Notes under the pieces: generated by a model | Databases searched by the model: none | What the model saw: the letters and a program-made list of their open reading frames with translations, nothing else | What the model was told of the DNA's origin: nothing | Made by a program: the position numbers and the translations under genes | Assembly (NCBI GenBank): GCA_049840935.1 | Contig: JASGJA010000016.1 | Location: 1 to 64,000 of the forward strand | Reading direction: 5' to 3' | DNA: 64,000 bases | DNA from: Mesorhizobium_G sp049840935 | Lineage (GTDB): Bacteria; Pseudomonadota; Alphaproteobacteria; Rhizobiales; Rhizobiaceae | Shown: piece by piece, positions 1 to 8,026 of the stretch | Layout: every line of letters starts with the position of its first letter | How positions within the stretch are numbered: the first letter of the stretch is position 1

Positions 1-1
1 G

Positions 2-883
2 CAGGCCGAACTGGACAAGGCCGCGACGGCGGCCATCACCACTCTTGCGGAATCGCGTGAGGCGCGTGTTCGCGCCGAGGAACGCCTGACAGCAGCCGAC
101 GAGCGGCGCACAGAGGTGGAGGCGCGCATTCAGGAAACGCTGAATGTGCCGCCGCATCTGGTGATCCAGCATACGGGACTGGAGGCCGACCAGCCGGTGC
201 CGGACATTGGCGAGACGGAACGCACGCTGGAGCGGTTGAAGATCGAGCGCGAACGGCTCGGCGCGGTGAATTTGCGAGCGGAAGAAGAGCAGCGCGAGCT
301 TTCCGAACGGCTGGAAACGATTGTGTCCGAGCGCGAGGACGTTGTGGAGGCCATTCGCAAATTGCGCCAGGCCATCCAGAGCCTCAACAAGGAAGGACGC
401 GAACGCTTGTTGGCTGCGTTCGACGTGGTGAACGGGCATTTCCAGCGGCTGTTTACGCATTTGTTCGGAGGCGGTACGGCGGAACTGCAATTGATCGAGT
501 CGGAAGACCCTCTTGATGCAGGGCTGGAAATTATGGCGCGGCCACCCGGCAAGAAGCCGCAGACCATGACGTTGCTTTCCGGCGGCGAGCAGGCGCTGAC
601 GGCAATGGCGCTGATTTTCGCGGTGTTCCTGACCAACCCGGCACCGATCTGCGTGCTGGACGAAGTGGACGCACCGCTGGACGACCACAATGTGGAGCGG
701 TTCTGTAATTTGATGGATGAGATGGCGCGCACGACCGAAACTCGGTTTGTCATCATTACGCACAATCCGATCACCATGGCGCGCATGAACCGCCTGTTCG
801 GCGTGACGATGGCGGAGCAGGGCGTGAGCCAGCTCGTCTCCGTCGATCTGGAAACCGCTGAGCGCATGCGCGAGGCCGTTTGA
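2..883 (+). CDS. smc: Chromosome segregation protein SMC, C-terminal part (5' end outside window)
   Basis: This is the C-terminal end of the SMC ATPase, which organises and segregates the chromosome together with ScpA and ScpB. The frame is open from the first bases of the window, so the gene begins upstream; 293 residues are visible. About the first 100 residues are charged, heptad-rich coiled coil (the arm returning to the head). The ATPase head follows, with the ABC signature LSGGEQ, the Walker B stretch ICVLDEVDAPLDD and the switch histidine in IITHN. No zinc-hook CxxC is seen, as expected for SMC rather than Rad50. The stop overlaps a possible TTG start of the next gene. Identification is secure; only the missing 5' part limits it. 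Confidence 0.96.
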   Translation, partial: QAELDKAATAAITTLAESREARVRAEERLTAADERRTEVEARIQETLNVPPHLVIQHTGLEADQPVPDIGETERTLERLKIERERLGAVNLRAEEEQRELSERLETIVSEREDVVEAIRKLRQAIQSLNKEGRERLLAAFDVVNGHFQRLFTHLFGGGTAELQLIESEDPLDAGLEIMARPPGKKPQTMTLLSGGEQALTAMALIFAVFLTNPAPICVLDEVDAPLDDHNVERFCNLMDEMARTTETRFVIITHNPITMARMNRLFGVTMAEQGVSQLVSVDLETAERMREAV

Positions 884-1353
884 ATCCCGACCGTCCAATA
901 AAGCTGATGCACCTGCTGGCGGCGTTTGCGGCTGGCGGGCTGCTGACCCTGATGGTGCATTTCAATGGCGAGCTTGGCCGCTATGGCGGGGCGCTGTTTT
1001 CATCATGGGCAGCACACGGAACAGGCACCATTGCGGCGCTGGTTTTCGTTCTCTTCTTGCGCAGCAAGTGGCGCGCGGAAGGCAGCATCGGACGGGCGAT
1101 TCCGTGGTGGGCGTATCTTGGCGGTCTGTCTGGCGCGCTGACGGTTATGGTTACATCGCACGCGGTAAATTCACCGCTGGCTTTGTCGGGTACGCTGGCG
1201 CTTGGCTTGGGCGGGCAGGTCGTGTTTTCGCTGGCAGCAGACCATTGGGGCCTGTTCGGAATGCCCAAACGCCATCCCGGATTGCGTGATCTCGCCGCGC
1301 TGGGATTGGTGATGACAGGCAGCGCGGTGATTATTTTATTCGGGTTGGGGTGA
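880..1353 (+). CDS. YdcZ/DUF606-type DMT transporter half, first copy
   Basis: A small integral membrane protein (157 aa) with about four or five hydrophobic helices, resembling the half-size DMT-superfamily proteins of the YdcZ (DUF606) group. The start is taken as TTG at 880, overlapping the smc stop by 3 bases; the first ATG is at 907 and would leave 148 aa. Gly/Ala-rich helices and the motif TSHAVNSPLALSGTLALGLG agree with the family. A second half-size homologue follows at 1556, so the two may form a heterodimer, as is usual for paired half-size DMT proteins. The substrate is unknown. The intergenic space between the copies is filled by a palindromic repeat. Confidence 0.75.
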   Translation: MNPDRPIKLMHLLAAFAAGGLLTLMVHFNGELGRYGGALFSSWAAHGTGTIAALVFVLFLRSKWRAEGSIGRAIPWWAYLGGLSGALTVMVTSHAVNSPLALSGTLALGLGGQVVFSLAADHWGLFGMPKRHPGLRDLAALGLVMTGSAVIILFGLG

Positions 1354-1370
1354 TCCGCATGTTGCATCAA

Positions 1371-1535
1371 CCACCCCACCCGTCCCTGCGGGCCACCCTC
1401 CCCATCGAGGGGAGGGAGGGCGCGAACTTTCCGATGTCGGTTTGGCTGAATCGTTCCAATACACAGAGTCGTTCCATGAAATGGCTCCCTCCCTCCCCTC
1501 GATGGGGAGGGTGGCCCGCAGGGACGGGTGGGGTG
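1371..1535. repeat. Palindromic intergenic repeat, family A, two facing arms
   Basis: Arm 1 (1371-1422) and arm 2 (1485-1535) are near-perfect reverse complements separated by about 60 bp of unrelated sequence. Each arm contains its own small palindrome, CTCCCCATCGAGGGGAG. The same arm type recurs at 36249, 42565, 45301 and 58201. The locus sits between the two half-transporter genes and could form a long RNA or DNA hairpin. Confidence 0.9.
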
Positions 1536-1555
1536 ACGACACTGGAAAAACCGGC

Positions 1556-1978
1556 ATGACCATCAATGTGTTTCTCGCAATTCTGGCCGGGGTGCTGGTG
1601 GGTGTCAGCCGTCAGTTGAACGGGCGGTTGAGCCTGTCGACGTCGCCGCTGGTGGCATCGTTCTGGAACCACATTGTCGGGTTTACCGCGCTGACGGTGT
1701 TGGGACTTTCGATTGGCGGGCTGATACCCGAAGGCGCGCGCGATGTGCCGTGGTTCGATTATATTGGCGGGCCGATCGGCGTGGTTTTTGTTGCTGCCGG
1801 AAGCTGGTTGCTGGTGCGGATCGGCGCGGCGAATACGGCGCTCCTGATCGTCGGCGGGCAAATGGTTTCGGGCGTGCTGCTGGACTGGTTTTTAGCCGAT
1901 TCATTTTCTCCAGCGCCCAGCGCAATCGGAGTGGCTCTGATCCTTGGCGGCATGGCGCTGATGCAGAAGCGAGCATGA
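1556..1978 (+). CDS. YdcZ/DUF606-type DMT transporter half, second copy
   Basis: A 140-residue membrane protein with about four to five hydrophobic helices, homologous in layout to the gene at 880. The start is ATG at 1556 (protein begins MTINVFLAILAG). An in-frame extension back to 1442 is open only because it reads through the repeat arm, and was not used. The motif GVLVGVSRQLNGRLS near the N-terminus and GGQMVSGVLLDWF near the C-terminus fit the YdcZ family. It probably pairs with the upstream half-size copy as a two-subunit drug/metabolite transporter. The substrate cannot be told from sequence. Confidence 0.78.
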   Translation: MTINVFLAILAGVLVGVSRQLNGRLSLSTSPLVASFWNHIVGFTALTVLGLSIGGLIPEGARDVPWFDYIGGPIGVVFVAAGSWLLVRIGAANTALLIVGGQMVSGVLLDWFLADSFSPAPSAIGVALILGGMALMQKRA

Positions 1979-2075
1979 CAATAGCTCTTTCGAGCTAAGG
2001 CGTTAAAAACCTTTTGTAAATTCCTGATGCTTTAATCAGCAGTTGGTTGTGTGAGTAAGGTGGCTGGGGTTTTAT

Positions 2076-3434
2076 ATGGTGGCGGTCGGGTCCACGACGG
2101 CGGAAATTGCCGCTGCCGTTCCAAGCGTAGGGCCTGACGATATTGCTCATCGCGTGTGCGAATTCTGGCAGGCATATGGTCTTTTCGACAGGCCAAGGGT
2201 GGAATGGTATCCACGAACGAACCTTGCCGTCCTTCCATTGATTGAACGAATATTCAACGTATCGCATGACGGCAATATAGATGCGGTGGTGTTCGCCGGT
2301 ACTGCGGGTGGCGAACTGCACAAGCTGCGCGATGCGGTGGGCGTCAATCTCGTGCCGATCATCGATGTTGGCAGAAGCGCGGGCGATTTCGCCGATGTGC
2401 GCTTCGATCCTTTCAACCGGGATACGTGGGCTGAAACGGCGCGGTGCATCGTTGATTTTCGCTCGCGACGACAGAGGATCGAACTGGCGCTGCGCGAGCA
2501 GCACGGGCCGGAGCTTGAACTGATCGCGCATATTTTCGTGTCGGGTCGTCCGCTGACGGCGAAGCGTCTGGTCACGGCGCCGGAGGCAGTTTGTTTTCCA
2601 GGGTTCCCGTCAGCGCCGGTAACGGTCCCGATGGCAGAGGCGATGGCGCGGCGCGGTTTCCTGCATCGCACCTTCTTCGACCGGATGCATGAATGCGGGA
2701 ATTGCAGTTCGCGACGGCTTTCCGTGCGCGAGGAATGTCCTAAATGCCGCTCGGCGGATTTGCGCGAAGTTTCGCTGGTGCATCATTATCGCTGCGCGGC
2801 GCTGGAACCTGAAGATTCCTTCCGGCAGGGCAATGCGCTGGTGTGCCCGAAATGCAGCCATCATCTTCGCAACTATGGCAAGGATTACGACAAGCCGGGG
2901 CAGGTGCAGCTTTGCCAGACTTGTTCGTCAACGACCTCTGAACCAGAAGTAGGGTTCATGTGCCTGGACTGCGGCGGGCGCACCGATGGCGAGCGCATCG
3001 CGCGGCTCGACATTTGTTCGTACACGCTTACCGAAGCGGGCGTTGCGATGCTGAACCGACGCGTTCAGCGCACGGTTGCGGAGCATTTTCCCGCATCGCT
3101 GAAAAGCGCAGTGGAGCGCGAGCGCAATGCGGGGCAGTTGCGGCCAACTGTTGTCGAAGTGAGCTATCGCTACAAGGACGCGCTGGTGGCAGCCGGTGGG
3201 ATGCTGCGCTTCGAGAAGCTGCGCACGCTTTTCCTCGAATGCCTCGCCAACGGCATGGGCACGCAGGCGAGTGTGCATGTGGGCGAGCAGGAAGATTATG
3301 TGCTGCTGGGCAGGCGCGACCGGCAAATTGCCGATTTGCTGAAGGAGCAGATAAAGGCGGCGGAGGCCGTGCTGTCCGATCCGCTTGGGCCGGCGCTGCA
3401 ACTGGTTGGCATGAACGGGCGGGCAGAGCCGTGA
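2076..3434 (+). CDS. TackOD1-like multi-zinc-ribbon regulatory protein
   Basis: A soluble 452-residue protein with no signal peptide. Residues about 65-130 look like a degenerate receiver-type alpha/beta unit (hydrophobic strand IDAVVFAGTAGGE, then VNLVPIIDVG). The middle carries five CxxC pairs at about 207/210, 221/224, 257/260, 280/283 and 296/299, plus His236-His237 and Cys240, so several zinc ribbons are likely. This layout matches my recollection of the TackOD1 (thaumarchaeal output domain 1) family. The C-terminal 100 residues are alpha/beta without a recognised catalytic motif. The stop overlaps the GTG start of the glycosyltransferase gene by 4 bases, which argues for co-translation and a role in controlling it. 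The start is ATG 2076, with a weak ribosome site; an in-frame stop lies just upstream. The function is inferred only from context. Confidence 0.7.
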   Translation: MVAVGSTTAEIAAAVPSVGPDDIAHRVCEFWQAYGLFDRPRVEWYPRTNLAVLPLIERIFNVSHDGNIDAVVFAGTAGGELHKLRDAVGVNLVPIIDVGRSAGDFADVRFDPFNRDTWAETARCIVDFRSRRQRIELALREQHGPELELIAHIFVSGRPLTAKRLVTAPEAVCFPGFPSAPVTVPMAEAMARRGFLHRTFFDRMHECGNCSSRRLSVREECPKCRSADLREVSLVHHYRCAALEPEDSFRQGNALVCPKCSHHLRNYGKDYDKPGQVQLCQTCSSTTSEPEVGFMCLDCGGRTDGERIARLDICSYTLTEAGVAMLNRRVQRTVAEHFPASLKSAVERERNAGQLRPTVVEVSYRYKDALVAAGGMLRFEKLRTLFLECLANGMGTQASVHVGEQEDYVLLGRRDRQIADLLKEQIKAAEAVLSDPLGPALQLVGMNGRAEP

Positions 3435-4708
3435 GCGACATCCAGCTCGGCTTCGCATTTCTGTTCGCGCAAACCGCGTCGAGCGTGGTCGTGCTTTTTT
3501 GGTACACGGTGATTTTCGAACTACCGCGCTACATCATGCCATTCGTGGCGGCGGCGATGACCATGCGCGACCGACCGCAGGAGGACGACGCTAAGGCAAA
3601 GATAATGCAGGCATTTCCGTCTGTTAGCATTATTCTCATTGGTCACAATGAGGAGGATGCGCTGGACGCCTGCGTGCGTTCGCTGCATGAGCAATCGTTC
3701 AACAAATTCGAGATCGTGATTGTCAGCGACGGATCAACCGACCGCATGTCGGCGGTAGCCCGCGCACTGGTTGCGAAGGGGCTTGCGACCAAGATCGTTA
3801 CGACCGATTTGCGCGGCGGCAAGTCGAGCGGCATCAATCTGGCCTGTAAGTCGGCCAGCGGCGAGATAATTATCAATGTCGACTGCGATTGCTCGTTCGA
3901 CCGCTATGCAGTGGAACGGCTGCTGGAACCTTTTGACGACCCCACAGTAGGCGCGGTTTGCGGAGATGTCGCGCCTCGCAACAGCCACGCAAGCCTGATC
4001 GCCCAATTTCAGGAAATCGAGTATCTTCAATCGATCTCGGTGGGCAAGCGGATCGCCAACGCAATCGATCAGGTTGTATGCGCGTCTGGAGCATTCAGTG
4101 CATTCCGGCGAACAGCCTTGGAATCGGTGCGCGGCTTCGATGTGGGCGGCGGGGAAGATCTCGATGCAACGCTGCGACTTCGTTTGAAAGGCTGGCGGAT
4201 CGTCTATGCGCCGGAAGCGATTTGCTACACGGACGTGCCGACTTCGGCGTTTCAATATATTCGCCAACGACTGCGCTGGGAGCGCGATGCCATCTGGCTG
4301 AGGTTTCGCAAGCACAGGCGGCTGATGAACCCGTTCGACCCCGCCTTCCGAACAGCCGAAGCCTTCCATCAGTGGGATTTCCTGCTTTTCAACGTGCTTG
4401 GAGCAGCGATTTTTCCGCTTTATATCCTTTGGCTCTTCCTCTCGTTCGGCTCTTTCGCAATCGCCATTCTGATCGGCATGCAACTGGGTCTGCTTGTGCT
4501 GGACGTTATCGTGCTGGCAATCGGCGCATGGACTACAGGCAGGCCGGTTTTCTGGTCGAACCTGCCGTTCCTGCCTGGCTATTCGGCGTTCATGACATTC
4601 GTCATGCGGCCGGTGCGAATGCTCGCCTACATTGATGAATGGGCGCTGCGCGGCTCGCACCGCGACAATTACACGCCGAACAAGGTGCGGCTGGAGCGCC
4701 CGTGGTAA
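3431..4708 (+). CDS. Family 2 glycosyltransferase, membrane glycan synthase
   Basis: A 425-residue inner-membrane glycosyltransferase of GT2 fold, probably polymerising an exported glycan. It starts with GTG at 3431, overlapping the preceding stop. It has an N-terminal membrane helix (about 8-30), a cytosolic GT-A domain with the nucleotide-sugar aspartate in VSDGS (D100), the DCD metal motif (151-153), the GED acid motif (241-243) and the processive-type QRLRW motif (279-283). About three C-terminal membrane helices follow (about 315-400). No PilZ domain is present. Motif order resembles cellulose/hyaluronan/N-glycosyltransferase-type synthases, but the protein is shorter than cellulose synthase. 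With a zinc-ribbon protein before it and an HlyD-like protein after it, a regulated exopolysaccharide synthase is the best guess. The sugar product is unknown. Confidence 0.85.
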   Translation: MSDIQLGFAFLFAQTASSVVVLFWYTVIFELPRYIMPFVAAAMTMRDRPQEDDAKAKIMQAFPSVSIILIGHNEEDALDACVRSLHEQSFNKFEIVIVSDGSTDRMSAVARALVAKGLATKIVTTDLRGGKSSGINLACKSASGEIIINVDCDCSFDRYAVERLLEPFDDPTVGAVCGDVAPRNSHASLIAQFQEIEYLQSISVGKRIANAIDQVVCASGAFSAFRRTALESVRGFDVGGGEDLDATLRLRLKGWRIVYAPEAICYTDVPTSAFQYIRQRLRWERDAIWLRFRKHRRLMNPFDPAFRTAEAFHQWDFLLFNVLGAAIFPLYILWLFLSFGSFAIAILIGMQLGLLVLDVIVLAIGAWTTGRPVFWSNLPFLPGYSAFMTFVMRPVRMLAYIDEWALRGSHRDNYTPNKVRLERPW

Positions 4709-4712
4709 CGAC

Positions 4713-5723
4713 ATGAAAAAGCTCCGCAGCACGATCCGCATTGACAACCTTGGCAAGCAGCAGCGCGCGGCTTCCGCCAAATGGGGTCGCCGCGTTTATC
4801 TGACGATGATTGCGGGGTTCTGCGCTTCGCTCCTGTACTATTTGTTCGGTAGCATTTTCGTGCTCTCGGCGGATGGCATTGTGCTGACCAGTATGCGCGC
4901 GGTGGATGCCAGCTATACGGGCAAGATCGTCGATGTTTACGTGCAGGAGGGCGATCTGGTTGAAGAAGGCACGCCGCTGCTGAAACTCGAATCCTTCGAC
5001 ATGGTGAAGCAGATCGCCGAACTCGCGCTGCGCGATGGCGAACTGGCGGTGCGCGAAAGCCAATTGCGCGGGCAACTCGATGTGGTGGATGCGATTGCGC
5101 CGCTCGCGGCACGCAATGCGCGCGAATCCACCAAGACCGTTTCGAGCTTCGACAAGGTTTCTGATCGCGGCGTGATTTCGGTTCTGTCGCGCGACAGCGC
5201 CTTGCAGAGCAGCTTCGCTGCGGCGCAGAAGGTGGCGGAGCTGACCGCGCAAAAATCTTCAGCGCAAGATGAGTTGGAGCAGGTCGGTAAATCGCGTCAG
5301 ACGTCGCGCGAGGCGATGGAAAAGCTGAAAGCGATATTTGACGATGGAAATATCCGCGCCAGCGGTCCGGGAGTCATTGGCGTCAAGATTCCGGTTCCGG
5401 GGCAGGTGGTGCAGCCGGGCGACGAACTTCTGCAGATCAATGGCGGCAAGATTTACGTGCTGGCCTATCTGCCGGACGAATATATGTTTGCCATACGCAA
5501 GGGCATGACCGTGAACCTGCGCAGCGGCGGTGAGACTGCGAAGGGCCGCATCGACAGCGTCCTGGCCGTTGCCGACGCATTGCCGGACGAGTTTCAGAAC
5601 CTGTTCCGCCCCCGCGACCGTTCAAGACTCTTTCGCGTCGTTCTCACCACGCAAAACCCCTTTGCCGTCACCCAAAAAGTCACAGTGACGGGGTGTGCTT
5701 TTGGCTTTTGCTGGGCGGGGTAA
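4713..5723 (+). CDS. HlyD-family membrane fusion protein
   Basis: A 336-residue periplasmic adaptor anchored by one N-terminal helix (about 28-50). The biotinyl-lipoyl half-motif GKIVDVYVQEGDLVEEGTPLLKLE, a helical hairpin (about 95-210) and a second lipoyl/beta-barrel segment (GPGVIGVKIPVPGQVVQPGD) follow in the usual HlyD order. The start is ATG at 4713, four bases after the glycosyltransferase stop; the frame extends back to 4632 only inside the preceding gene. It probably bridges the membranes for export of, or assembles with, the glycan made by the upstream synthase. The last 15 residues (CAFGFCWAG end) look unusual and could reflect a small 3' change. A palindromic element begins right after the stop. 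Confidence 0.85.
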   Translation: MKKLRSTIRIDNLGKQQRAASAKWGRRVYLTMIAGFCASLLYYLFGSIFVLSADGIVLTSMRAVDASYTGKIVDVYVQEGDLVEEGTPLLKLESFDMVKQIAELALRDGELAVRESQLRGQLDVVDAIAPLAARNARESTKTVSSFDKVSDRGVISVLSRDSALQSSFAAAQKVAELTAQKSSAQDELEQVGKSRQTSREAMEKLKAIFDDGNIRASGPGVIGVKIPVPGQVVQPGDELLQINGGKIYVLAYLPDEYMFAIRKGMTVNLRSGGETAKGRIDSVLAVADALPDEFQNLFRPRDRSRLFRVVLTTQNPFAVTQKVTVTGCAFGFCWAG

Positions 5724-5724
5724 G

Positions 5725-5846
5725 AGATTCAGATGAGCGCGGGCTGCAAATGTCGCTTTTCTCCGCTTCCGGTGCTCATGTACTAAAAGTACACTCCGCT
5801 CCGGTTCTCGAAAATCACCATTTTCGCTCCACGCTGATCTGAATCT
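5725..5846. repeat. 122-bp imperfect palindrome, MITE- or REP-like
   Basis: The ends are AGATTCAGAT (5725) and ATCTGAATCT (to 5846), exact reverse complements. The centre is TGTACT-AAA-AGTACA (5779-5793). The intervening arms pair imperfectly (for example GCAAATG against CATTTTCG). It lies two bases after the HlyD stop and just downstream of pobR, which converges on it. There is no T-run after the stem, so it is not a classic terminator, though it could still insulate the two convergent genes. No second copy was noticed in this window. Confidence 0.75.
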
Positions 5847-5871
5847 TCGCGCTTTATTCTGGTGAGGGGGC

Positions 5872-6798
5872 TTATTCTTCGCTAGCGAGGTTTGTTCTCG
5901 CTCTTTCCCGCCAGCGGTGGGGTGTTGTGCCTGTCTGGTGCAGGAAGAAGCGCGAAAAGTAAGCCGGATCGCTGAAGCCAAGACTCGTGCAGCAATGAGG
6001 CGGACCGGCGAGACAGTGAAAAGCAACTCCTGCTGTGCAAGTTCGATCTGTCGGTCGGCGGTGAGCTTGACGCAGGCTAGATCCCGATTTCTCACGTACA
6101 AGGCGGTTAAGTTGCGTTTGGGATATTCCAAGTCGTTCGGCATAGAAGGTCGCAGGCGGCATCTCGCGGATATGCGCAGCGATGAGCGCGAGCAGCGTTT
6201 CAAATCGGCGGGTGGTGACGTCCAACGTGGCACCGTGGTTCGGCGGCGGCATCGTGCGTGCGAGTAGCGCGACAAGGCTCGTGATCTGGCCTTCGCAAAA
6301 AACATCCCAGCCCGGTTCGGCCTGAGCGTGTTCGCGCGCAATGCGCTCGAATGTGGCGTCGATGGCAGCGGCTTCGGCATGGTCGTGCAGCGGCACGAGA
6401 GCAGGGCGAACCATATGGGAGCGCAACAGAGCCTGTGCCGAAGCGGACAGGGTGGAGGGCAGGGCGGTGACGATCAACCCGCCAATATTGCGAGAAAAGC
6501 GAAAGCCATGCTCGAACGATGGCGGCACGATGATGACCGCCGGAGGGCGTATCTGCTGCGAAACACCATTGAGTATGGCGTCGCCTTCGCCGGTTGAAAT
6601 GTACAAGAACTGAACGAAGGCTTCATGCCTGTGCAAGTCTATCTCAAAACGATGCAGGCTGCTGCGCGAATACAAGGTTTCGCAGTGAAAACGGAAGGCT
6701 CCGGCTTGGGCCGGGCTTTCGCCATAAAGTGCATCGCGCGTGGTCACATTTCGCAACAGCATGGTCGGATAGTGCAATCGGTCGGCTGAAAAGTCCAT
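5872..6798 (-). CDS. pobR: AraC-family regulator PobR, with internal out-of-frame segment
   Basis: AraC/XylS-type activator expected to sense 4-hydroxybenzoate and switch on the divergent pobA gene 52 bp away. It has an N-terminal cupin-like sensor (HRHEAFVQFLYISTGEGDAILNG) and a C-terminal double helix-turn-helix. Helix-turn-helix 1 (AERLGISQTQLNRLVREKSG) and the end of helix-turn-helix 2 (LGFSDPAYFSRFFLHQTG) are intact. The roughly 30 residues between them read as nonsense. The expected linker (DRQIELAQQELLFTVSP) is present in another frame. The frame is left near 6071-6075 and regained near 5984-5990, a paired set of indels that keeps the frame open overall. As written the second DNA-binding half is probably non-functional. 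The lesions may be sequencing errors. Confidence 0.82.
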   Translation of the reverse strand: MDFSADRLHYPTMLLRNVTTRDALYGESPAQAGAFRFHCETLYSRSSLHRFEIDLHRHEAFVQFLYISTGEGDAILNGVSQQIRPPAVIIVPPSFEHGFRFSRNIGGLIVTALPSTLSASAQALLRSHMVRPALVPLHDHAEAAAIDATFERIAREHAQAEPGWDVFCEGQITSLVALLARTMPPPNHGATLDVTTRRFETLLALIAAHIREMPPATFYAERLGISQTQLNRLVREKSGSSLRQAHRRPTDRTCTAGVAFHCLAGPPHCCTSLGFSDPAYFSRFFLHQTGTTPHRWRERARTNLASEE

Positions 6799-6850
6799 TG
6801 AGGCGTTGGTTCGGCAAATGCAGTCTTATGCCCTGCCGCGTGGGAGGAGC

Positions 6851-8026
6851 ATGTTGCGAACGCAAGTGGCTATTATCGGATCGGGGCCGTCCGGGCTTCT
6901 GCTTGGACAGCTTTTGGCAAATGAGGGCATCGAAACGGTGATCCTCGACCGCGTCGACAAGGATTACATTCTCGGCCGCATTCGCGCGGGCGTGCTGGAG
7001 GAGGGGACCGTGCGCCTGCTGGAACAAGCAGGGGCGGCAGACCGGCTTCATGCCGAGGGCTTGCCGCATGACGGCTTTTCGCTGGCATTCGACGGACGTG
7101 ACCACCGCATCGACCTGTTTGGACTGACGGGCGGGAAGCGCGTGACGGTTTACGGCCAGACCGAGGTTACGCATGATTTGATGGACTGTCGCGAGGCGAG
7201 CGGTGCGCTGTCGATCTATGACACCAAGAATGTGCAGCCGCACGATTTCGACGGTGAAAAGCCCTATGTGACCTATGAGAAAGACGGCGTTACGCATCGC
7301 ATCGATTGCGATTTTATTGCCGGGTGCGACGGGTTTCACGGAGCCAGCCGCAAGGCGATGCCGACGGGTGTGCTCAAGGAATATGAACGGGTCTACCCGT
7401 TCGGATGGCTGGGTATTTTGGCCGAGGTGCCGCCTGTCAGCCATGAGTTGATTTACGCCAACCATCCGCGTGGCTTCGCGTTGTGCTCCATGCGTTCGCT
7501 GACGCGCAGCCGCTATTATGTGCAGTGCTCGCTAGACGATCGCGTGGAAGACTGGAGCGATGACCGCTTCTGGGACGAAATTCGCGGTCGCTTGCCTGTT
7601 CAACATGCCGAGGCAATGACGACAGGACCATCGTTCGAAAAATCAATAGCGCCGCTTCGCTCGTTTGTTGCCGAGCCGATGCGGTGCGGGCGGCTGTTTC
7701 TGGCGGGAGACGCCGCCCACATCGTTCCACCCACCGGCGCCAAAGGGCTAAACCTTGCCGCAAGCGATGTGCACTATCTAAGCGAGGCACTACTCGGATT
7801 TTATCGGGATGGGTCGAGTGCCGGGGTAGACGCCTATTCGCAGCGCGCGCTGGCGCGGGTCTGGAAGGCCGTGCGGTTTTCGTGGTGGATGACATCGCTG
7901 ATGCATCGCTTTCCCGACACGGGGGAATTCGGTCAGAAAATTCAGGAGGCCGAACTGGACTATCTGGTGCAGTCGCAAGCTGCATCGACCTCGCTGGCGG
8001 AAAATTATGTGGGTCTTCCCTATTGA
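6851..8026 (+). CDS. pobA: 4-hydroxybenzoate 3-monooxygenase
   Basis: FAD/NADPH-dependent hydroxylase converting 4-hydroxybenzoate to protocatechuate, the entry to the pca pathway encoded next door. It has 391 residues, the usual size. The FAD-binding GSGPSG motif is near residue 10, the DG motif region FIAGCDGFHGASR is mid-protein and the second FAD motif GRLFLAGDAAHIVPPTGAKG lies near 290. The start is ATG 6851 behind GGGAGGA; an open extension to 6806 lacks a ribosome site. pobR lies divergently, so regulation by 4-hydroxybenzoate through PobR is expected. The 3' end overlaps the convergent pcaQ stop by 7 bases. Confidence 0.97.
   Translation: MLRTQVAIIGSGPSGLLLGQLLANEGIETVILDRVDKDYILGRIRAGVLEEGTVRLLEQAGAADRLHAEGLPHDGFSLAFDGRDHRIDLFGLTGGKRVTVYGQTEVTHDLMDCREASGALSIYDTKNVQPHDFDGEKPYVTYEKDGVTHRIDCDFIAGCDGFHGASRKAMPTGVLKEYERVYPFGWLGILAEVPPVSHELIYANHPRGFALCSMRSLTRSRYYVQCSLDDRVEDWSDDRFWDEIRGRLPVQHAEAMTTGPSFEKSIAPLRSFVAEPMRCGRLFLAGDAAHIVPPTGAKGLNLAASDVHYLSEALLGFYRDGSSAGVDAYSQRALARVWKAVRFSWWMTSLMHRFPDTGEFGQKIQEAELDYLVQSQAASTSLAENYVGLPY

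Noticed and set aside
1442..1555. Longer start for the second YdcZ-type gene
   Set aside because: The added residues are translated from the repeat arm, like the MGRVARRAGW-type peptides seen at other family A loci.
2960..3430. N-terminal extension of the glycosyltransferase frame back to 2960
   Set aside because: The extension overlaps the zinc-ribbon gene in another frame; GTG 3431 in a stop-start overlap is the natural start.
3734..4780. 348-codon minus-strand open frame over the glycosyltransferase
   Set aside because: Antisense shadow of a gene with clear catalytic motifs.
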